64,000 nucleotides of DNA, taken from assembly GCF_905220365.1 (NCBI RefSeq), contig NC_061124.1, positions 8,558,501-8,622,500 of the forward strand. The letters run 5' to 3'. This DNA is from Vanessa cardui (lineage: Eukaryota > Arthropoda > Insecta > Lepidoptera > Nymphalidae). The notes beneath the pieces were generated by a model, which was given only the letters and a program-made list of their open reading frames with translations, was not told where the DNA came from and searched no databases. Positions 1 to 13,752 of this stretch are shown here, one piece after another; positions within the stretch are counted from its first letter, which is position 1; every line of letters begins with the position of its first letter. The position numbers and the translations under genes were made by a program.

Positions 1-1791
1 AATAAATAGTAACTAAATCAAAGGTACCATTAAAAATCGCAGACTTATAAAAAATATAAATTGTGTAATTATTATTTGTTCCCCTTTCGTGATCGAAAAA
101 GTCGACCTACTTTGACGAAGTTACTTTTAATTAGTCAATTTTTTTTAACACAATTAAAAACTCAAGTTGTTAAGTTTAATATTTCTATAACTGATAAAAT
201 CTATTTTAATGATTTAAAATTTTGTTTTCCTTAATGCTCTGGTAAATAAATTAAATATGACTTTTAACATACTGTTGTATGTTTTAAACGAAATAAATTT
301 ATAGATGAAATAAAAGAATAAAATATAAATTATTTTACTCTAATATAAAAATTGTACTGTACTCATTTGTTATATTATGTGTTTATATTATTATACTCCT
401 ATATGTTAAAGTGCAGTGTAAAAGATTTTTTTTTCTGGCGAGGTAGGTATCGTATGCTTGGATTATACATATACCTAGGAATACCTATATATTATTGATG
501 AAAATTGGATTAAAGTTTGATGAGTGGTTTTAATGATTGGTTTAAATGTGTGTGGAAAGTAACTTTGTTCCATGTCGAATTAGAACGCTACATTTTAAAT
601 TGTAAAATATCAAGATAATAATTAAAACATATCATGAATCCAAATTAACTTGACAAAGATCTTTATCGTGAAAAGTACAGTAATCTAACGTACACTGAAT
701 CAGCCACGTAGGTGCTTATATAATCGGTGGTTAAACACGTATTAACACTAATTATATCTTGTTAAAATCTAAGCACGTACGGCATTCAATAATTATGGCG
801 TTATTGACCATCCTATAATACCATTAATGCAACAGATAATATAATATTGCGCATATTGTACCAATAATCTAGGCGCTTTAATTGAATAATTACCTAGGGA
901 CGTGATAAAAAACGGATTATTTATAGAAACTACGTAAATAACTTTGTTGATTAGACTTTTCTCTACTATTAATATATATTTTATTATGAATTAGTAAGGA
1001 TTAATAAAGAAAGTATAATTTTGTATTTCAATATAAATATTCTTTACGCTGTGGAAAGTTTGATAGATTATTATGTGAATGTTTTATTACCACTTTAATG
1101 AAAAAAAAATCATTTTCCTCTTATAACTTCGCCTTCCAGGCAAGTTTTATACAGTTGTGAGCTGTTAAGAAATACAATTTACATACAATTCAACTTTGTC
1201 AGAGTCGGGCCACAAGTTGATCGTAATTATTAAGGAATAAACTTATTAAAGACAAAGCTTATAGCATATCTATGACGAGAGACAAACACCAATTAATAAA
1301 AAAAAAAGTGATGTATGCTACTAAGTCTAAACTATTTATTCATATGTTTTTTTTTCTCAAATTGTCGATACTGATTATGGTCGATTTTCGAACAATGACA
1401 CTGAGACACTGATATTTTATGTATATTATGTATATATATCCCATCAAAAATATAAATGAGAGTCAAGTTCAATATTAAAATATGTGATTGTTGAAATACG
1501 ACAAAATAAGTGAGATTTTAATGTGTGCCAAGTTCATTAGTCAGGCCTGAAATGTATTTGTAACTACACAAAATATCATTTCTTTTTATATCTTAGTTCA
1601 ACCCAAGTTCTGACTTTACTAGTCCTCATATGTTTATAGATACAAATAATAATTTCTGTTTAAATAGCTATGAACATATAGATCTAACCCAATAGATAAT
1701 TATTAAATCTTACTGACTCGTTCAAACAAACTCATCAGTTTTATATAATAGCCGCAGCTATACATGACATAATAGCTCACACGTATGCGTT

Positions 1792-1810
1792 GAGTGAGTG
1801 AGTGAGTGAG
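1792..1810 (+). repeat. (GAGT)n microsatellite
   Basis: About five GAGT units. Confidence 0.9.
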
Positions 1811-2374
1811 GGTGTAATGATTCGGATGTAATGTGTCAATGGCAGATTCGATCACCTGCCAGCGAATTGTACGTGTCCGTATTGTTCCATTGACCGGCAA
1901 TCAGGTACAACGATGTCTCGATTGAAAGCTCTACCGCTGACTCGATTATGCATTAATAGTACCTACTTGCAACCCTAAAGGCGGCTCCTAAATCGTCTTA
2001 CACCACACTTTAATTAAACCTGATGGATGTTACATTAAATTTACCAGATATATTGCTCTTAACGGCTTTTACATCTTGATCTATATGTAAATCGGTGCCG
2101 ATTATGATTATTTTTCTAGTGTGTTTCATTTGAAGCTTCATTTAATGGTAAAGTCTAGTTTAATCAATAACTACGCACAGATTACGTATAGAAATTGATG
2201 AATTTGAGCAAAGATTGATTTATTTTTTAATTTATTATATAAGATTATTTAGTAACTTATTAGAGATTTTTTTGTGAGTGTGATCGAATGGGTAGGTATT
2301 AGAGAAAAAACGTGAAACTTATCACGTTTAAAATGTATGCACGCCAATTTTTTTTTATTTTTTTATTTAATAGA

Positions 2375-2640
2375 TTAGCGGCCGAGAATATGGGCCACCT
2401 GATGGTAAGTGGTCACCATTACCCATAGACAATAACGCTGTAAGAAATATTAACTATTCCTTAAATCGTCAATGCGCTACTAACCAAGATATGTCCCTTG
2501 TGCCTGTAGTTACACTTGCTCACTTACCCTTCAAACCGGAACACAACAATACTGAGTACTGTTGTTTAGCGGTAGAATAACTGATGAGTGGGTGGCACCT
2601 ACCCAGTCAGGCTTGCACAAAGCCCTACCACCAAATATCT
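2375..2640 (+). repeat. Dispersed repeat A, longest copy
   Basis: TGGGCCACCTGATGGTAAGT, CACCATTACCCATAGACA, ATGTCCCTTGTGCCTGTAGT, TACACTTGCTCACTTACCC, GATGAGTGGGTGGCACCTAC, CTTGCACAAAGCCCTACCAC in order. Other pieces in the window show this is one unit of about 265 bases. Class unknown to me; common in butterflies. No coding capacity. Confidence 0.7.
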
Positions 2641-3460
2641 CATTGAAATATCTTGAGTTATGGTAGCCTAACTGTTCTTGCTTAGCTCAAGACGTTTTTT
2701 TTTACAATCGAGCTGTAGATAATATGAATATGTACCCATGACCTTCGGTTCAGACTCACTGGGCCAATAAACCAATAGATTATATGTATATTGTGCAGGT
2801 TAATACAGCTTCTGTTAATCATAACATAATTATTACGTGTACTGATCACGATAAAGTACTCTTTAAGGATAATCTGGCTCAACGTTAATTGAATTATTTT
2901 AAACAATTTGACGAGTTCAATTGAATTTTGTAATTCATTGGTTAATTAACGCGTTGATTTGATACCATTGATTGATGTGTATTAATCTAATTTGCACTCA
3001 TAGTGTTGTAATTAAATTAATTGAAGCATAAATAAAATGTTATTTGAAACAATATGATTTAATATATTAATATTTATTTCATTCTCTCTCGCGTTGATTT
3101 ATTTCACCCTTGTGAAATATTTTGATTCAATAATCGAGAGCCAGAATATTTTTTTCATGCTTTGGACGAATTTCTATCTAATAGGCTACCTTTGAGTTAA
3201 ATTAAAATATATAATATTGATTAAATTACTTTTTTTAAATGTCATCGATTTTATCATTTTTAAAGTTACCCAAAAGGGAAACGAGACTCATCACTAAAAC
3301 TCCGCACTTCGCCCGTCTGTCACCAGGCTGTATCTTATAAACTGTGGGAGTAAGATGGTTGACATATACACAGATAATTTCTCTTGCCACTATAACAACA
3401 GCTTAATAAATATTTAACGGGGATTCTATACAATAGACATAAAGTTTTTACTGTATTCAT

Positions 3461-3595
3461 AGGTTGTCTGGCAGAAATCGCTACTTAGCGATAAGACCGC
3501 CTTTTTGTACATTTTTATTTATTGTTTTTGTTCCATGTAAAGTTTATTGTTTGTGGTGTACAGTAAAGTATATTCTATCTATCTATCTATACTGG
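3461..3595 (+). mobile_element. LINE 3' end fragment (same family as 54452-54791)
   Basis: GGTTGTCTGGCAGA, the hairpin AATCGCT/AGCGAT, AAGACCGCC, then GGTGTACAGTAAAGTATATTC and a (CTAT)n tail. Only the last 135 bases of the element were inserted. Confidence 0.75.
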
Positions 3596-4517
3596 TTCAT
3601 ACATGCGCAATTCCAGCATTACATTATTAATCATGTTATACCAAAAAAAAAAAAAAAATATATTAAACTTATCTCAGATCAAAAGTTACATAAAGTATCT
3701 TGAAAACGTGTATGGGAGAAACTGGGTCGATAATTAATCATCAATATTTATCAATTACGAATTTGTAGTTCCAAATATTACAAACCAAAGGGCATATCGT
3801 ATGACCAAAGGAGCAATTAAAAATCTATAGTGTAAATGCCCGTGTTCTAGATACGAAGCTCGGACGGACTGAATTAGGTCATGTCGATCATTTCCCTTTT
3901 CATCGAGAGCCTGACATGATACCCGAAATTATATAAATTATACGATATGTTAGTTACCTGTTCGTAACATTTTATACGTTTGTTTTTTTTTTTTCTTAAC
4001 CACAAAATCATTATGGTCTATGTAGCGATCGTATACAGCCAAGCAGGACTTGGTTATACTTTTTTAATCTGTTTACAAGCATTGGCAGTCTTTGATTAAT
4101 TGTATTCAATATGTTGTAATGATTTTAATAACACACGACTTATGTTCTTATAATAATAATATCGTTTTTATTTTCGACGGGATGTGTTTTGTTTTCAGTA
4201 AAATAAGTAATAATCTAGAACAATGACATGTTATGAACATTCCGTATATATTATTCATTGCTTTGTTCATTCATAACGTGTATTTGGTCATTTTTATTTG
4301 AATTCTAAAGCTATTCTGTAAAAACAAACGTGGAACTTTTCTCAAAACACGATCACCGTATCCCCGAAAGAGATAAACGTCTTTATATTTTATAATTATA
4401 AAAAAAAAAAACAATTAGAGTGAGATGCGAAGTGACTTCTTACAGAATAGTTATTCAATTCGTTATTGATTAAATTTTTCGCCTGTTTTTTTATTATAAA
4501 TTATTTAATTGTTTCAG

Positions 4518-4560
4518 ATATATTTACGATTCGCACCAATTAAATAACTCCGTTAATATG
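4518..4560 (+). other. Dh44: Candidate upstream exon of the diuretic hormone gene, ending in the start ATG
   Basis: A 43-base block lies between an acceptor (ATTGTTTCAG, ending 4517, preceded by a T-rich run) and a perfect donor (GTAAGT from 4561). Its last three bases are ATG with A at -3. Exon 19061 starts directly after its own acceptor with another ATG in phase 0, so joining them gives a precursor beginning Met-Met. As I remember it, the Manduca DH precursor also begins Met-Met before a Trp-rich signal peptide. That makes this the best candidate for the true initiation exon across an intron of about 14.5 kb. Since it has an acceptor, a further 5' untranslated exon must lie upstream. It could still be a chance exon-like block. 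Confidence 0.42.
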
Positions 4561-5744
4561 GTAAGTACCTATTATTGAAGTATAACTTCTAATCACTCTA
4601 ATGAGGAAATTTATTGTAGTAAAATAAAACTATACACGAAAGTTTTTTTAATCAGTAATATAATATATATAATATGAGGCAGAGTTACTAATATTTAAAT
4701 GTAAGTATTAACTACCAGTAGACCCAAAATACGCTGCGACGAATATAAGTAACTGTTTTTGATACTATTTGACGTCCAAACCTCGGATCTGAATTTGTTG
4801 ATTTTGATACGAAGCTTGAAAGGACAAGCCACTTTGTATGTTAGATGCCTGATGGATAACCTTTAAAATCCGACTGGCGCGAACGATAAAAATGTATCGC
4901 AGTCAAAGTTCGGAAAAAAAAAGAATTTTCAGAAACAGGAATTTTCGGATGCTTCATACATTTTTCAACGCGAAAAACGAACCACCGGTCCCAGTGTCGC
5001 TGTAGAGATATTCCTGGGTAGCTTTTTGCGTTTCATTAGCGTTCTGTGAATTATTGTTCAAGTTATTACGTCCGACATATTGGAAACGTAAATGGGCCAA
5101 TGCATCACTAATGAAATTATATACATATTAATTTTATAGAAAATCTTAAAAGATTCTCTAGAATGATATTAATTTTCATTAAAAAATATAAAGTGCTTTA
5201 GCTTGTCAATATTTTTCGTCAGAAAATACTTTGAAAAAATTAATAGATATACTGCGAATTTGACCTGAAATAATACAATATTATCTATATTTATAACAAA
5301 TAACCGTTATTCAGTCTAGTATATAATATAAACAGTGTTACTTAACTTATTACACGTACGTTACGCTTTATAGTATATGGAGTACTCTTTATGTATTAAG
5401 ATGGAATCTGTACTTTTATATAGCGTGAGACCTAGTACCATTGAGCTATCGACTTTACAATTTGGCCTTTTAAGAACCTACTTTAATGAATTTTGACCTT
5501 TTCCAGTCTATAATCAATCAATATCTAACATTCCGACTTAAAGCAATTACTTTTTCATAATAAATATATAAACACAAATTCGGCAGCGTATTTCATTACG
5601 AAATTCAAAATATTGTCAATACTTAAATATAGTAACTTAAAAAATATATATAGACGTCACAATTAACAGATTACTTAGTTAAAGTATAGATATTAAATAT
5701 ATTCTTTAACTTAGAGAATAGGATATATAACTTAGTTTTGAGCC

Positions 5745-5985
5745 TCAGAGTATAAATTATGTTTCTGAGTACAAACCTGGGACTAGCACTGGACCATGTG
5801 CTTAATTTGTATGTATAATTCATCTCATGATTGGAAAACAACGTGAGGAAACCTGCACGTGGTGGATGAGAATCTGCCACGTGTATCCACCAATTATCAT
5901 TGAACCAGCATAATGGAATAAGCTCCAGACCTTTACCTCAAAATGGAAGGGAGACGTTTGTCTAGCTGTGGGATATATTAACAGT
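5745..5985 (+). mobile_element. Diverged Metulj-like SINE copy
   Basis: ATGTGCTTAATTTG, AACGTGAGGAAACCTGCA, TCTGCCACGTGTATCCACCA follow the order of the better copies, with many changes. The tRNA-like head is hard to see. Confidence 0.5.
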
Positions 5986-6603
5986 TCACGTAGTTTTATT
6001 TTTACTTTTTAAACATTCAATATATTATTTTGATGTCAGGCAGTGTGGATAGACTTACTAACACGTAAGAGAAAAATCGTAGGGTGAAAAACTGAAATAT
6101 AATAAAGAGAATTTCGGTGATCGATGCCCAATTAATAAGTGAAAGGTAAAATTTTGATTGATTTCAAAAGGTATCCGTTACGAATTTATGCTTGTGACAT
6201 TCGTGTCGCCACGTGACTTTTCTATAAACTTAAGTTCATATCGTAGGCGTATTTTTAGTAACGGTGATTATAAAAAGCAAGTTAAGTGTCCAATCTTTTA
6301 TATCTATATATATAGAAATGGATGGTGTAAATATGTTATATAAATGGAGAAGCATTTTATATAATTCACTTCGTTATAACGCACCACTAACTGCCGTGCA
6401 GCTCATAAACTTCTGTATCGTTCCACCGATCTTTATGAGACTTAGCAGATCTGTTCAAGAACCACAACCGTTGCTCTGTTTAAAAACTGAATAAGCGATA
6501 AAAGAAAAACTAATTATGTTCAATAAAAAAAAAAATCTTAATATACATCATGTTGCCAATTCTATATGACCAAAGACTCCATCCGTATTATAATAAAATA
6601 ATA

Positions 6604-6858
6604 ACAGCCTGTAAATTTCCCACTGCTGGGCGAAGGCCTCCTCTTTGACGATAAGGTTAATAGGAGCATATTCCACCACGCCGCTTCAATGCGGTTGGCT
6701 GGATTCACATCTGGCAGAATTTCGTTGAAATTAGACACATGCAGGTTTCTTCACGATGTTTTCCTTCCTTCCTGAATAACCAGTGGTTACTTGCCTGGGT
6801 TTGAATCAGCAATCATTGGTTAAGATGTACCCGTTCTAACCACTGGTCCATCTCAGCT
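6604..6858 (-). mobile_element. Metulj-like SINE
   Basis: Reads from CAGCCTGTAAATTTCCCACT to CCATCTCAGCT. Diverged; the tRNA-like head is at the right end. Confidence 0.75.
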
Positions 6859-7141
6859 ATATATCCATGTCATACATTTCCAGTGAAACCTAATTTATAC
6901 GCTTATATCCTTATCCAGGTTCTAGGAAGGTATATGTCAAATTTCATTTGGATCAGTTCAGTGGTTTGGTGCGACGAGAGAAACAAATAGTTACTGTGGA
7001 ATTTGTTATATCATATAACTTTCGATTTTTTGTACATACATAGTGGATAGTTTGTTCTAGAAGTTTAGGATAGTTTTATTACAAAAATAATAAAAAAAAT
7101 TATAATCACGTGATCCATCAATAATCAATTAAAAAGTCTAA

Positions 7142-7215
7142 AGTAAGTAAAGTAACAGCCTGTAGTTTTCCGCTGCTGGACTAAATTCTTCCTCCTTTTT
7201 TGTAAACAAAAGGGT
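7142..7215 (-). mobile_element. Metulj-like SINE 3' fragment
   Basis: GTAAGTAAAGTAACAGCCTG is the (TTAC)n tail in reverse, followed by about 45 bases of SINE 3' sequence; the rest is missing. Confidence 0.55.
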
Positions 7216-7910
7216 AATCCGTGACACTGTATAATATAATACGTAATTACGCAATATGTCATTCTCGATCGGTAAAGCAGATTATCGCTCGTACTGAACG
7301 AACGAACGAACGAAAATAGATCTTAAGGTGACGAACCTTTTCTTACCCCGACTGTACCTACGTGAGTGATATACATTCGTATATATTGAAGTAACGGAAT
7401 TTCAAGTTTAAATTTTCTCATCACTAATGAGACCTCAAAAGGTACAAAACTAGACACTTCTTTTTGCGATTCGAATATTCCAGAACAGTCGAGTAGGCAC
7501 GTTACAGTTCATTTATAGTTTTACCTCTTTGAACTTGACTCAGATCTTGCAAATCCCCATAGTATTGCTTGATGAAGTCACATTTCGTAAGCATAGTAGT
7601 AAAGTGTTGACATTTGAATAGGTAAACCCAAGTCACTTAAAACAGTATTTAAAATAGAATTATGTTTAAAATATCTATGAACTAATATCACAGATATATT
7701 AATTAATCATTAGAATAAATGTTCACTATACAATATGTAACGAAAAATACATAAACTTTTAAAGACATATATCATTGTATTATACAGTATATAATTTTAT
7801 TTTCAGATATTTATTTTTGACTTAAAATAGGAGCGCTATATTTCGAAATACCTTTAATATCGGACATAAATATTCACAATTCTTGGGTTCAAACTGAAAC
7901 GAGCTTTCAA

Positions 7911-8204
7911 CAGCAGCCTGTAAATTCCCACTACTGGGCTAAAGGCCTCCTCTCCCTTTGAGGAGAAAGTTTTGGAACATATTCCACCACGCTGTTCCAA
8001 TGCGGGTTGGTGGAATACACATGTGGCAGAATTTCTATGAAATATGCCATATGCAGGTTTCCTCACGATGTTTTCCTTCACCGCTGAGCACGAGATGAAT
8101 TATATAGACAAATTAAGCACATGAATCAGCAGTGCTTGCCTGGGTTTGAACCCGCAATCATTGGTTAAGATGCACGCGTTCTAACCACTGGGCCATCTCG
8201 ACTC
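7911..8204 (-). mobile_element. Metulj-like SINE, full length, with target duplication
   Basis: About 294 bases from CAGCAGCCTGTAAATTCC to GGCCATCTCGACTC. Flanks read GAAACGAGCTTT on the left and GAAACAAGCTTT on the right: a 12-base target duplication with one change, showing a fairly recent, intact insertion. Head on the minus strand: box A TGGCCCAGTGG and box B GGTTCAAACCC. Confidence 0.88.
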
Positions 8205-8772
8205 CGAAACAAGCTTTAATGACGTTTATTTTTATTAAGAAGATTAACGAAGAATCTATAATACAATTATAATGTGTTACTGTAAATTAAAAAGCAATGA
8301 ACGTGTAGCAAGTACAATGTGTGCACCGTTTGAAATACGTAGGAGCAATTACTTATTGATGTCGAGTTTTACAACTTTGTCGCATTGGAAACTAGTTACG
8401 TGTAAATCTGAAATGCATCTCCAAATACTATATTGGATGTCTGATAGGCGTGCTCGGTGTAGTCGATATTTTATTTATAAATTGCGGAATTCTATATTTG
8501 AAATTATTAGTTAACATTATAAAAAGAACTGTAATATATCTATTTTTAATATATAATTCTTCTGTACGTTTGTATGTTACTGAACTCATCATGAACGGGT
8601 ACCGATTTGATGTTTTTTTTTAATTTGTTTTTAAACGCTGAATAGTTTAGGTTGGACCTCTACGCGGCGCGGTTTGTAGTTAAATATACATATATATGAA
8701 ATAAGTATTTCACCCGTATGGTGCAGGTAATCCATTTATATAATAAAACATAGTGATTACTGATGAGAGTAC

Positions 8773-9077
8773 AACAACAACAACCTGTAAATTCCCACTG
8801 CTGGGCTAAAGGCCTCCTCTCCCTTTGAGGAGAAGGTTTGGAACATATTCTACCATGCTGTTCCAATGCGGGTTGGTGGAATACACTTGTGGCAGAATTT
8901 CTATGAAATTTGTCACATGCAGGTTTCCTCACGATGTTTTCCTTCACCGCTGATCACGAGATAGTAATATAAAGATAAAGACAAATTAAGCACATGAATC
9001 AGCGGTGCTTGCCTGGGTTTGAACCCGCAATCATCGGTTAAGATGCACGCGCTCTAACCACTGGGCCATCTCGACTC
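8773..9077 (-). mobile_element. Metulj-like SINE, full length
   Basis: (AAC)n start, CCTGTAAATTCCCACTGCTG, CCATCTCGACTC at the end. Close to the copy at 7911. Only about 570 bases separate these two same-orientation copies. Confidence 0.88.
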
Positions 9078-10083
9078 AATAATGACATCGTCAAAGTATT
9101 ATTTGTAATATAATCGATCGTTAATTGTGAAGTTCTATCAATACAAATACATAGAAGTACAACGGAAGTTCAAAGCAGAGGACTTCCGGTCGTAGAGCTA
9201 CGTCAATATTTGCCTATTTCCGAGCCCGCAGCCGTGTCACTTGTTGCATGTAACCAAGATTTCGGTGAACTTGTTGCTCGATACTCGAACATCGTGTGTT
9301 ATATTATACTTCGTCTTAAACTCATATAAAGGAACATATTACATATATGTTTTAATTATAATAATTTTTAACATAGATCTTCATGAAATCAATGAAATTT
9401 TACGTAATAAATGGTATACTCGACCATCTTTAGATACTTAAACACTCGAATTAAAAGTTTACTCTACACGTATACATATAAATGTTATCTTCCCGCATCT
9501 TGAGAATGAAAATTTACAAAATAATGATTTTGTATATATCTAGGTTCATTTAAAACTTGTACTTTACTTATATTACTGATATGTTTGTAGAAAAATACTA
9601 CCTACTACTACTAGACTTCTAAACGTGACGTCATATCATCATATGGTAACTTTTTTTTTGTTAAGCAAAGGTATTTGTCAATTCAGTCTCTCGATATTTC
9701 TTCTCAATATAAAATAATCTTGTGTTTCAAAATAAAAAGTAAAGTCATGATCACAGTACAGACTTTAGGACCATTTCATTCAAAGTGGCCCGTTAAATTA
9801 ATATCACCAGTCGTTTCAAATATTGTAACGTTATTTTTATGTTGCGTATTAAATCGCTTTACGCAACTTAATACTACTGTTTTAATATTTAAATGGTAAT
9901 TATGAAGTTTTAATAATCTTGTGTTCGATTTATTTCTAAACGAAATTGCCCAGTATTTGGAACATCTGAATATCGAATGAAGATTGCGAATTTCTTTATA
10001 ATTAATCACGTGTTTTGCTTTACATTGTGACAAAAATTGTACAATTGCATGAATATATATATAGAATATATGTAGAAATATGA

Positions 10084-10386
10084 GAGTCGAGATGGCCCAG
10101 TGGTTAGAACACGTGCATATTAACCGATGATTGCGGGTTCAAACCCAGGCAAGCACCGCTGATTCATGTGCTTAATTTGTCTTTATAATTCATCTCGTGC
10201 TCAGCGGTGAAGGAAAACATCGTGAGGAAACCTGCCTGTGACAAATTTTATAGAAATTCTGTCACATGTGTATTCCACCAACCCGCATTGGAACAGCGTG
10301 TTGGAATATGTTCCAAACATTCTCCTCAAAGGCAGAGGAGGCCTTCAGCCCAGCAGTGGGAATTTACAGGCTGTTGTTGTTGTTGT
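10084..10386 (+). mobile_element. Metulj-like SINE, full length
   Basis: Starts GAGTCGAGATGGCCCAGTGG (box A), box B GGGTTCAAACCC near 10137-10148, ends AGGCTGTTGTTGTTGTTGT. Opposite in orientation to its two neighbours. Confidence 0.88.
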
Positions 10387-11504
10387 ATATGTATGTATGC
10401 ATGCACTGGAATAGATGGTCTCCTAAAACGGAGTGTAGGTCTGGCCCAGCAGTGGAACTGTTATAGGTCGTTACCCACTTCAAATTGTACTCTTAGTCTT
10501 TTAATACACAACAATTTAAAAGATTGAATTGCGTAAATTTGCTTAGTCTTTATAAATCCTAAAGTCTACATCAACTTACCCAAGTTAACTAGTATCAGTT
10601 TATATGAGTGAGGGCACGAAGCTTGTTCAAATAAAAAGGTTCATCTAAGGAAATTTATTGTAGGCATTTAACCTGTGAACTACAGAACCAAACGAATAGA
10701 TAAGATGTAGCTTCAACGATTTATTTGCAAAGTTGAGATGGATTTCGCTTAGCGATATTATTTCTGTTCAGAAAGTAGTAAGGAGTCTGACCTTTGCCTT
10801 GCCTTTACAAACCACGAACGATAAATTAGTTCAGAAAGTTTTTAAAAAATATATTTACGAAAAAAAAGGAAAATATTCGAATTATTAAAAAAAAAACATA
10901 TAAAAACTTTTTTACAATAATTTAATCTTTTTAAATATATTGATAACAAAATATGTGTATAAGTAACAAATGTTACCCATTTAAAAAATAAACAAAAATG
11001 AAAGTTTTCGTTTACAGATTTTGTTAGTATTATATGAATATGTATATTGAAAAAGGTTTTGACGTTTAAGGCCATTATGTTTAGTATGTTCATATTATGT
11101 AACGTTAGGAAGAATATAAGCATAAATAATTCATCCCTTATTATTCTTTTATGTCTGTGTTAATATTTATCTTCGAAATAGGTGAAGTTTGGGTTTCGTT
11201 ATCGGTCTTGAAAGGCATTGTTGAACTTTATTTTGATTTCTAAGAAAAATATACAGACGGATCTGATCGATCATAATGTTCTGTTGTTATAATATTTTAA
11301 TCTTAACAACGTGATTTATACATTGATTGATGAAGGGTATTTAAATCTTAAGGATAAATACATATTAATTACTTACTGAACACGGTATTATCCTTGCTAG
11401 GTTTTTAATAACTGATTTTAATCTTGACAACGTAACATTATATTAAGTAACATGAATAAAATATATTATAATCACATCTATCACTTTTTTATGATTGAAA
11501 GTCT

Positions 11505-11695
11505 CGCCGTTAGAAAGTGTTCACCACTGATAGACATGGCCTTTTGCTTACATATCCAATGCGTCACCAATCTTAATACCGATGGTGTAATGTCCCTTGT
11601 GCATGTAGTTACACTGGCTCACTTACGCTTACAATAGGAACAACAATACAAAGTGGTTTTGTGCAGAAGCACTTGTACAAAAACCTTCCATCAAA
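11505..11695 (+). repeat. Dispersed repeat A
   Basis: GTTCACCACTGATAGACATG, ATGTCCCTTGTGCATGTAGT, ACACTGGCTCACTTACGC, CTTGTACAAAAACCTTCCAT. Diverged. Confidence 0.6.
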
Positions 11696-13029
11696 TAAAT
11701 GTGTTAAAAATGAAAACATATGCGATATATTATTTAATTTGTGGTATTAATTTATTGCGATAGATTTAGGGGTGTTGATGAGCTTTATTTGTTAAAATCG
11801 ATTTTGATGAATAGATTCACTATCAAGAAAGAGTATTTTCTCATATTCAAGTATTCTGATAAGCGCCTTTAACACGTCTCGTTTCAATTATAATACGTAT
11901 TATTTCTACATTAACCATGTATAATTACATTCATATGTGATGTAGAGAATTAACGTTAAGTGTTTTTAGATTTATGCCTCATTGATTTGATTGAAATCAT
12001 GAGTCGGGCGAACAAAAAAGTTATTAATTTTGGGTAATTTTTTTTATCAGTGACTCTGTTAAAACACGTGCACTCTCACACACATTATTGATCTTTGATA
12101 CAAGATTATACAATTCAAAACAGATTACCGCCCATTATAATATGTACCTGTACTCAGTGATTATAAATATAATATTTTATTAGTAGAAGAATATTTTGGA
12201 TCAAATATTTAATATATACATATTAAAAGAAATTAAAACACACTAATTAATCATGAAATCTCAGAAAATATAGGTAGGTTCCTTATTCGTATAGGGTATA
12301 AACATCTGCTATGAACGGATTCTAAGAAACGCACCCCTAAGAGAGAAAATAGGGGTTGGAAATTTGTGTTTCATAGATTTCGTGTGGATAAAGCTGAAGG
12401 TTTAGCTAATATTCAATAAAGATTTGTATTAATTATTATCATTAAATAAATAACTAATAAGTTTAAAAGAAAAGTTATTAAAATAATTTTATTGATATAA
12501 AATTACTTTCAGAATAATACTTTCATAGTATCACGTCAAATATTCTTACAAAAACTTATTCCAACTTTATTGAAACAAGAAAAATGACGCACAAAAAATA
12601 GTATGGCGTGGTATTAAATGTCTATTGTAAAAAAAAGTTTAAGAATAATGAATACACAACAGTATTGACCAAATAAATATGAAAGTAACAATCGCCAAAA
12701 ATAAAGTGAAATATTTTTACCTACATTCATCATATATGATCCTCCTATTGAAGGAAAAATGAAAACATTTTGGAACAACGCAATCGACCGAACCGGTTTC
12801 ACAGTGAAGTAGGCAATACCTTTTATTTGCACGCAGTAAGTTATTGCTACCGACCACTAAAATATTATATTTAACTTTGATTAGCAAATAAAATAGGTCG
12901 GACCAAACTACAGAACATTTAAGGGCTCTTTTTTAAATTATATTTTTGTAATTAAAAAAAAAAAAATGTGACAGATGTTTACAGAATTTGAAAGCAAAAT
13001 TAGTTTAAGTCATTAATTATATAAATATT

Positions 13030-13155
13030 TAAATCTAGCTGTGCCCGCGACCTTGTACGCGTTTGAATTTGACAAAAAACAATTATTGTAGCCTAAGTTA
13101 CTCCTTATTATATCAGTTATCTGCCAGTGAAAGTCTCGTAAAAATCGCATAGTTG
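13030..13155 (+). repeat. Dispersed repeat B
   Basis: AGCTGTGCCCGCGACCTTGT, TTATTGTAGCCTAAGTTACTC, ATCTGCCAGTGAAAGTC. Matches 47545-47725 and, inverted, 61550-61680. Probably the end of a non-autonomous DNA element. Confidence 0.55.
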
Positions 13156-13475
13156 ATTAATATTTTTTATTTAGTTTTTTCAAAAGATTTGTCATAAATC
13201 CAAATTTTGGTACTGTTTGTGCACACACTTGATCACTGTGCTATATTTTGCACAATATGCTATTCTTTGTTGCGAATGGCCGCCGAGAACGTAATCTATT
13301 AGGAGGAAATTATTATCTGCTATAATATTATTAACAAGTAATTAAATTGTCTTTGTCCAAATGTCCAACAAATATAATATATATTTGGGAAATCAATAGT
13401 AATCATCAATAGGTATATGATACAAAATAATAACTAATCAAGACTAATATCTATAAAAGTTATTATATATAAAAT

Positions 13476-13545
13476 TACTAGCGACCCGCCCCGGCTTGGC
13501 ACGGATGCAATGCTGATACTAAATATACTACAGTTTTTTTTTTAT
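13476..13545 (-). repeat. Helitron-like terminal segment
   Basis: On the minus strand it ends GCCGGGGCGGGTCGCTAGT, preceded by a TTTAGTATCAGCATTGCA-like stretch. The same end occurs at 34245-34296 on the plus strand. CTAG before T with a GC-rich run just inside fits a Helitron 3' end; no helicase gene is present. Confidence 0.4.
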
Positions 13546-13752
13546 TCACATCACATTAGAAACTTCTAAGATTGTCAGCATTTCTTTACTATATTGTCCT
13601 TGTATTATATATAAAAACTTTCCTCTCGAATCATTCCATTTAAAAAAAACCGCGTTAAAATCCTTCACGTAATTTTGAAGACAACGAGATGCGACTTTTT
13701 GGTCTTGGATAGATATTTTTAGTGTATTACAGAAAGAAAAACAAAGCTGCAA
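13546..13752 (-). other. Unrecognised open frame beside a Helitron-like end
   Basis: 68 codons, protein-like in composition (for example NYVKDFNAVFFKWNDSRGKF), directly next to the terminal segment at 13476-13545. Could be a transposon-borne or captured fragment. Confidence 0.2.

Larger units (their letters stand above)
1..4517. other. AT-rich intergenic DNA
   Basis: No gene seen. Holds a (GAGT)n run, dispersed repeat A and a LINE 3' stub; other open frames are short and not protein-like. Confidence 0.6.

Noticed and set aside
7854..8947. Repeated open frames starting MKENIVRKPA (also near 10207, and relatives at 39331 and 40129)
   Set aside because: They lie wholly in SINE copies and recur because the SINE does; no start context, no splice sites, different ends in each copy.
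10084..10160. tRNA gene (box A and box B present)
   Set aside because: Part of a dispersed SINE; it does not fold into a full cloverleaf as read, and the same head recurs in many copies.
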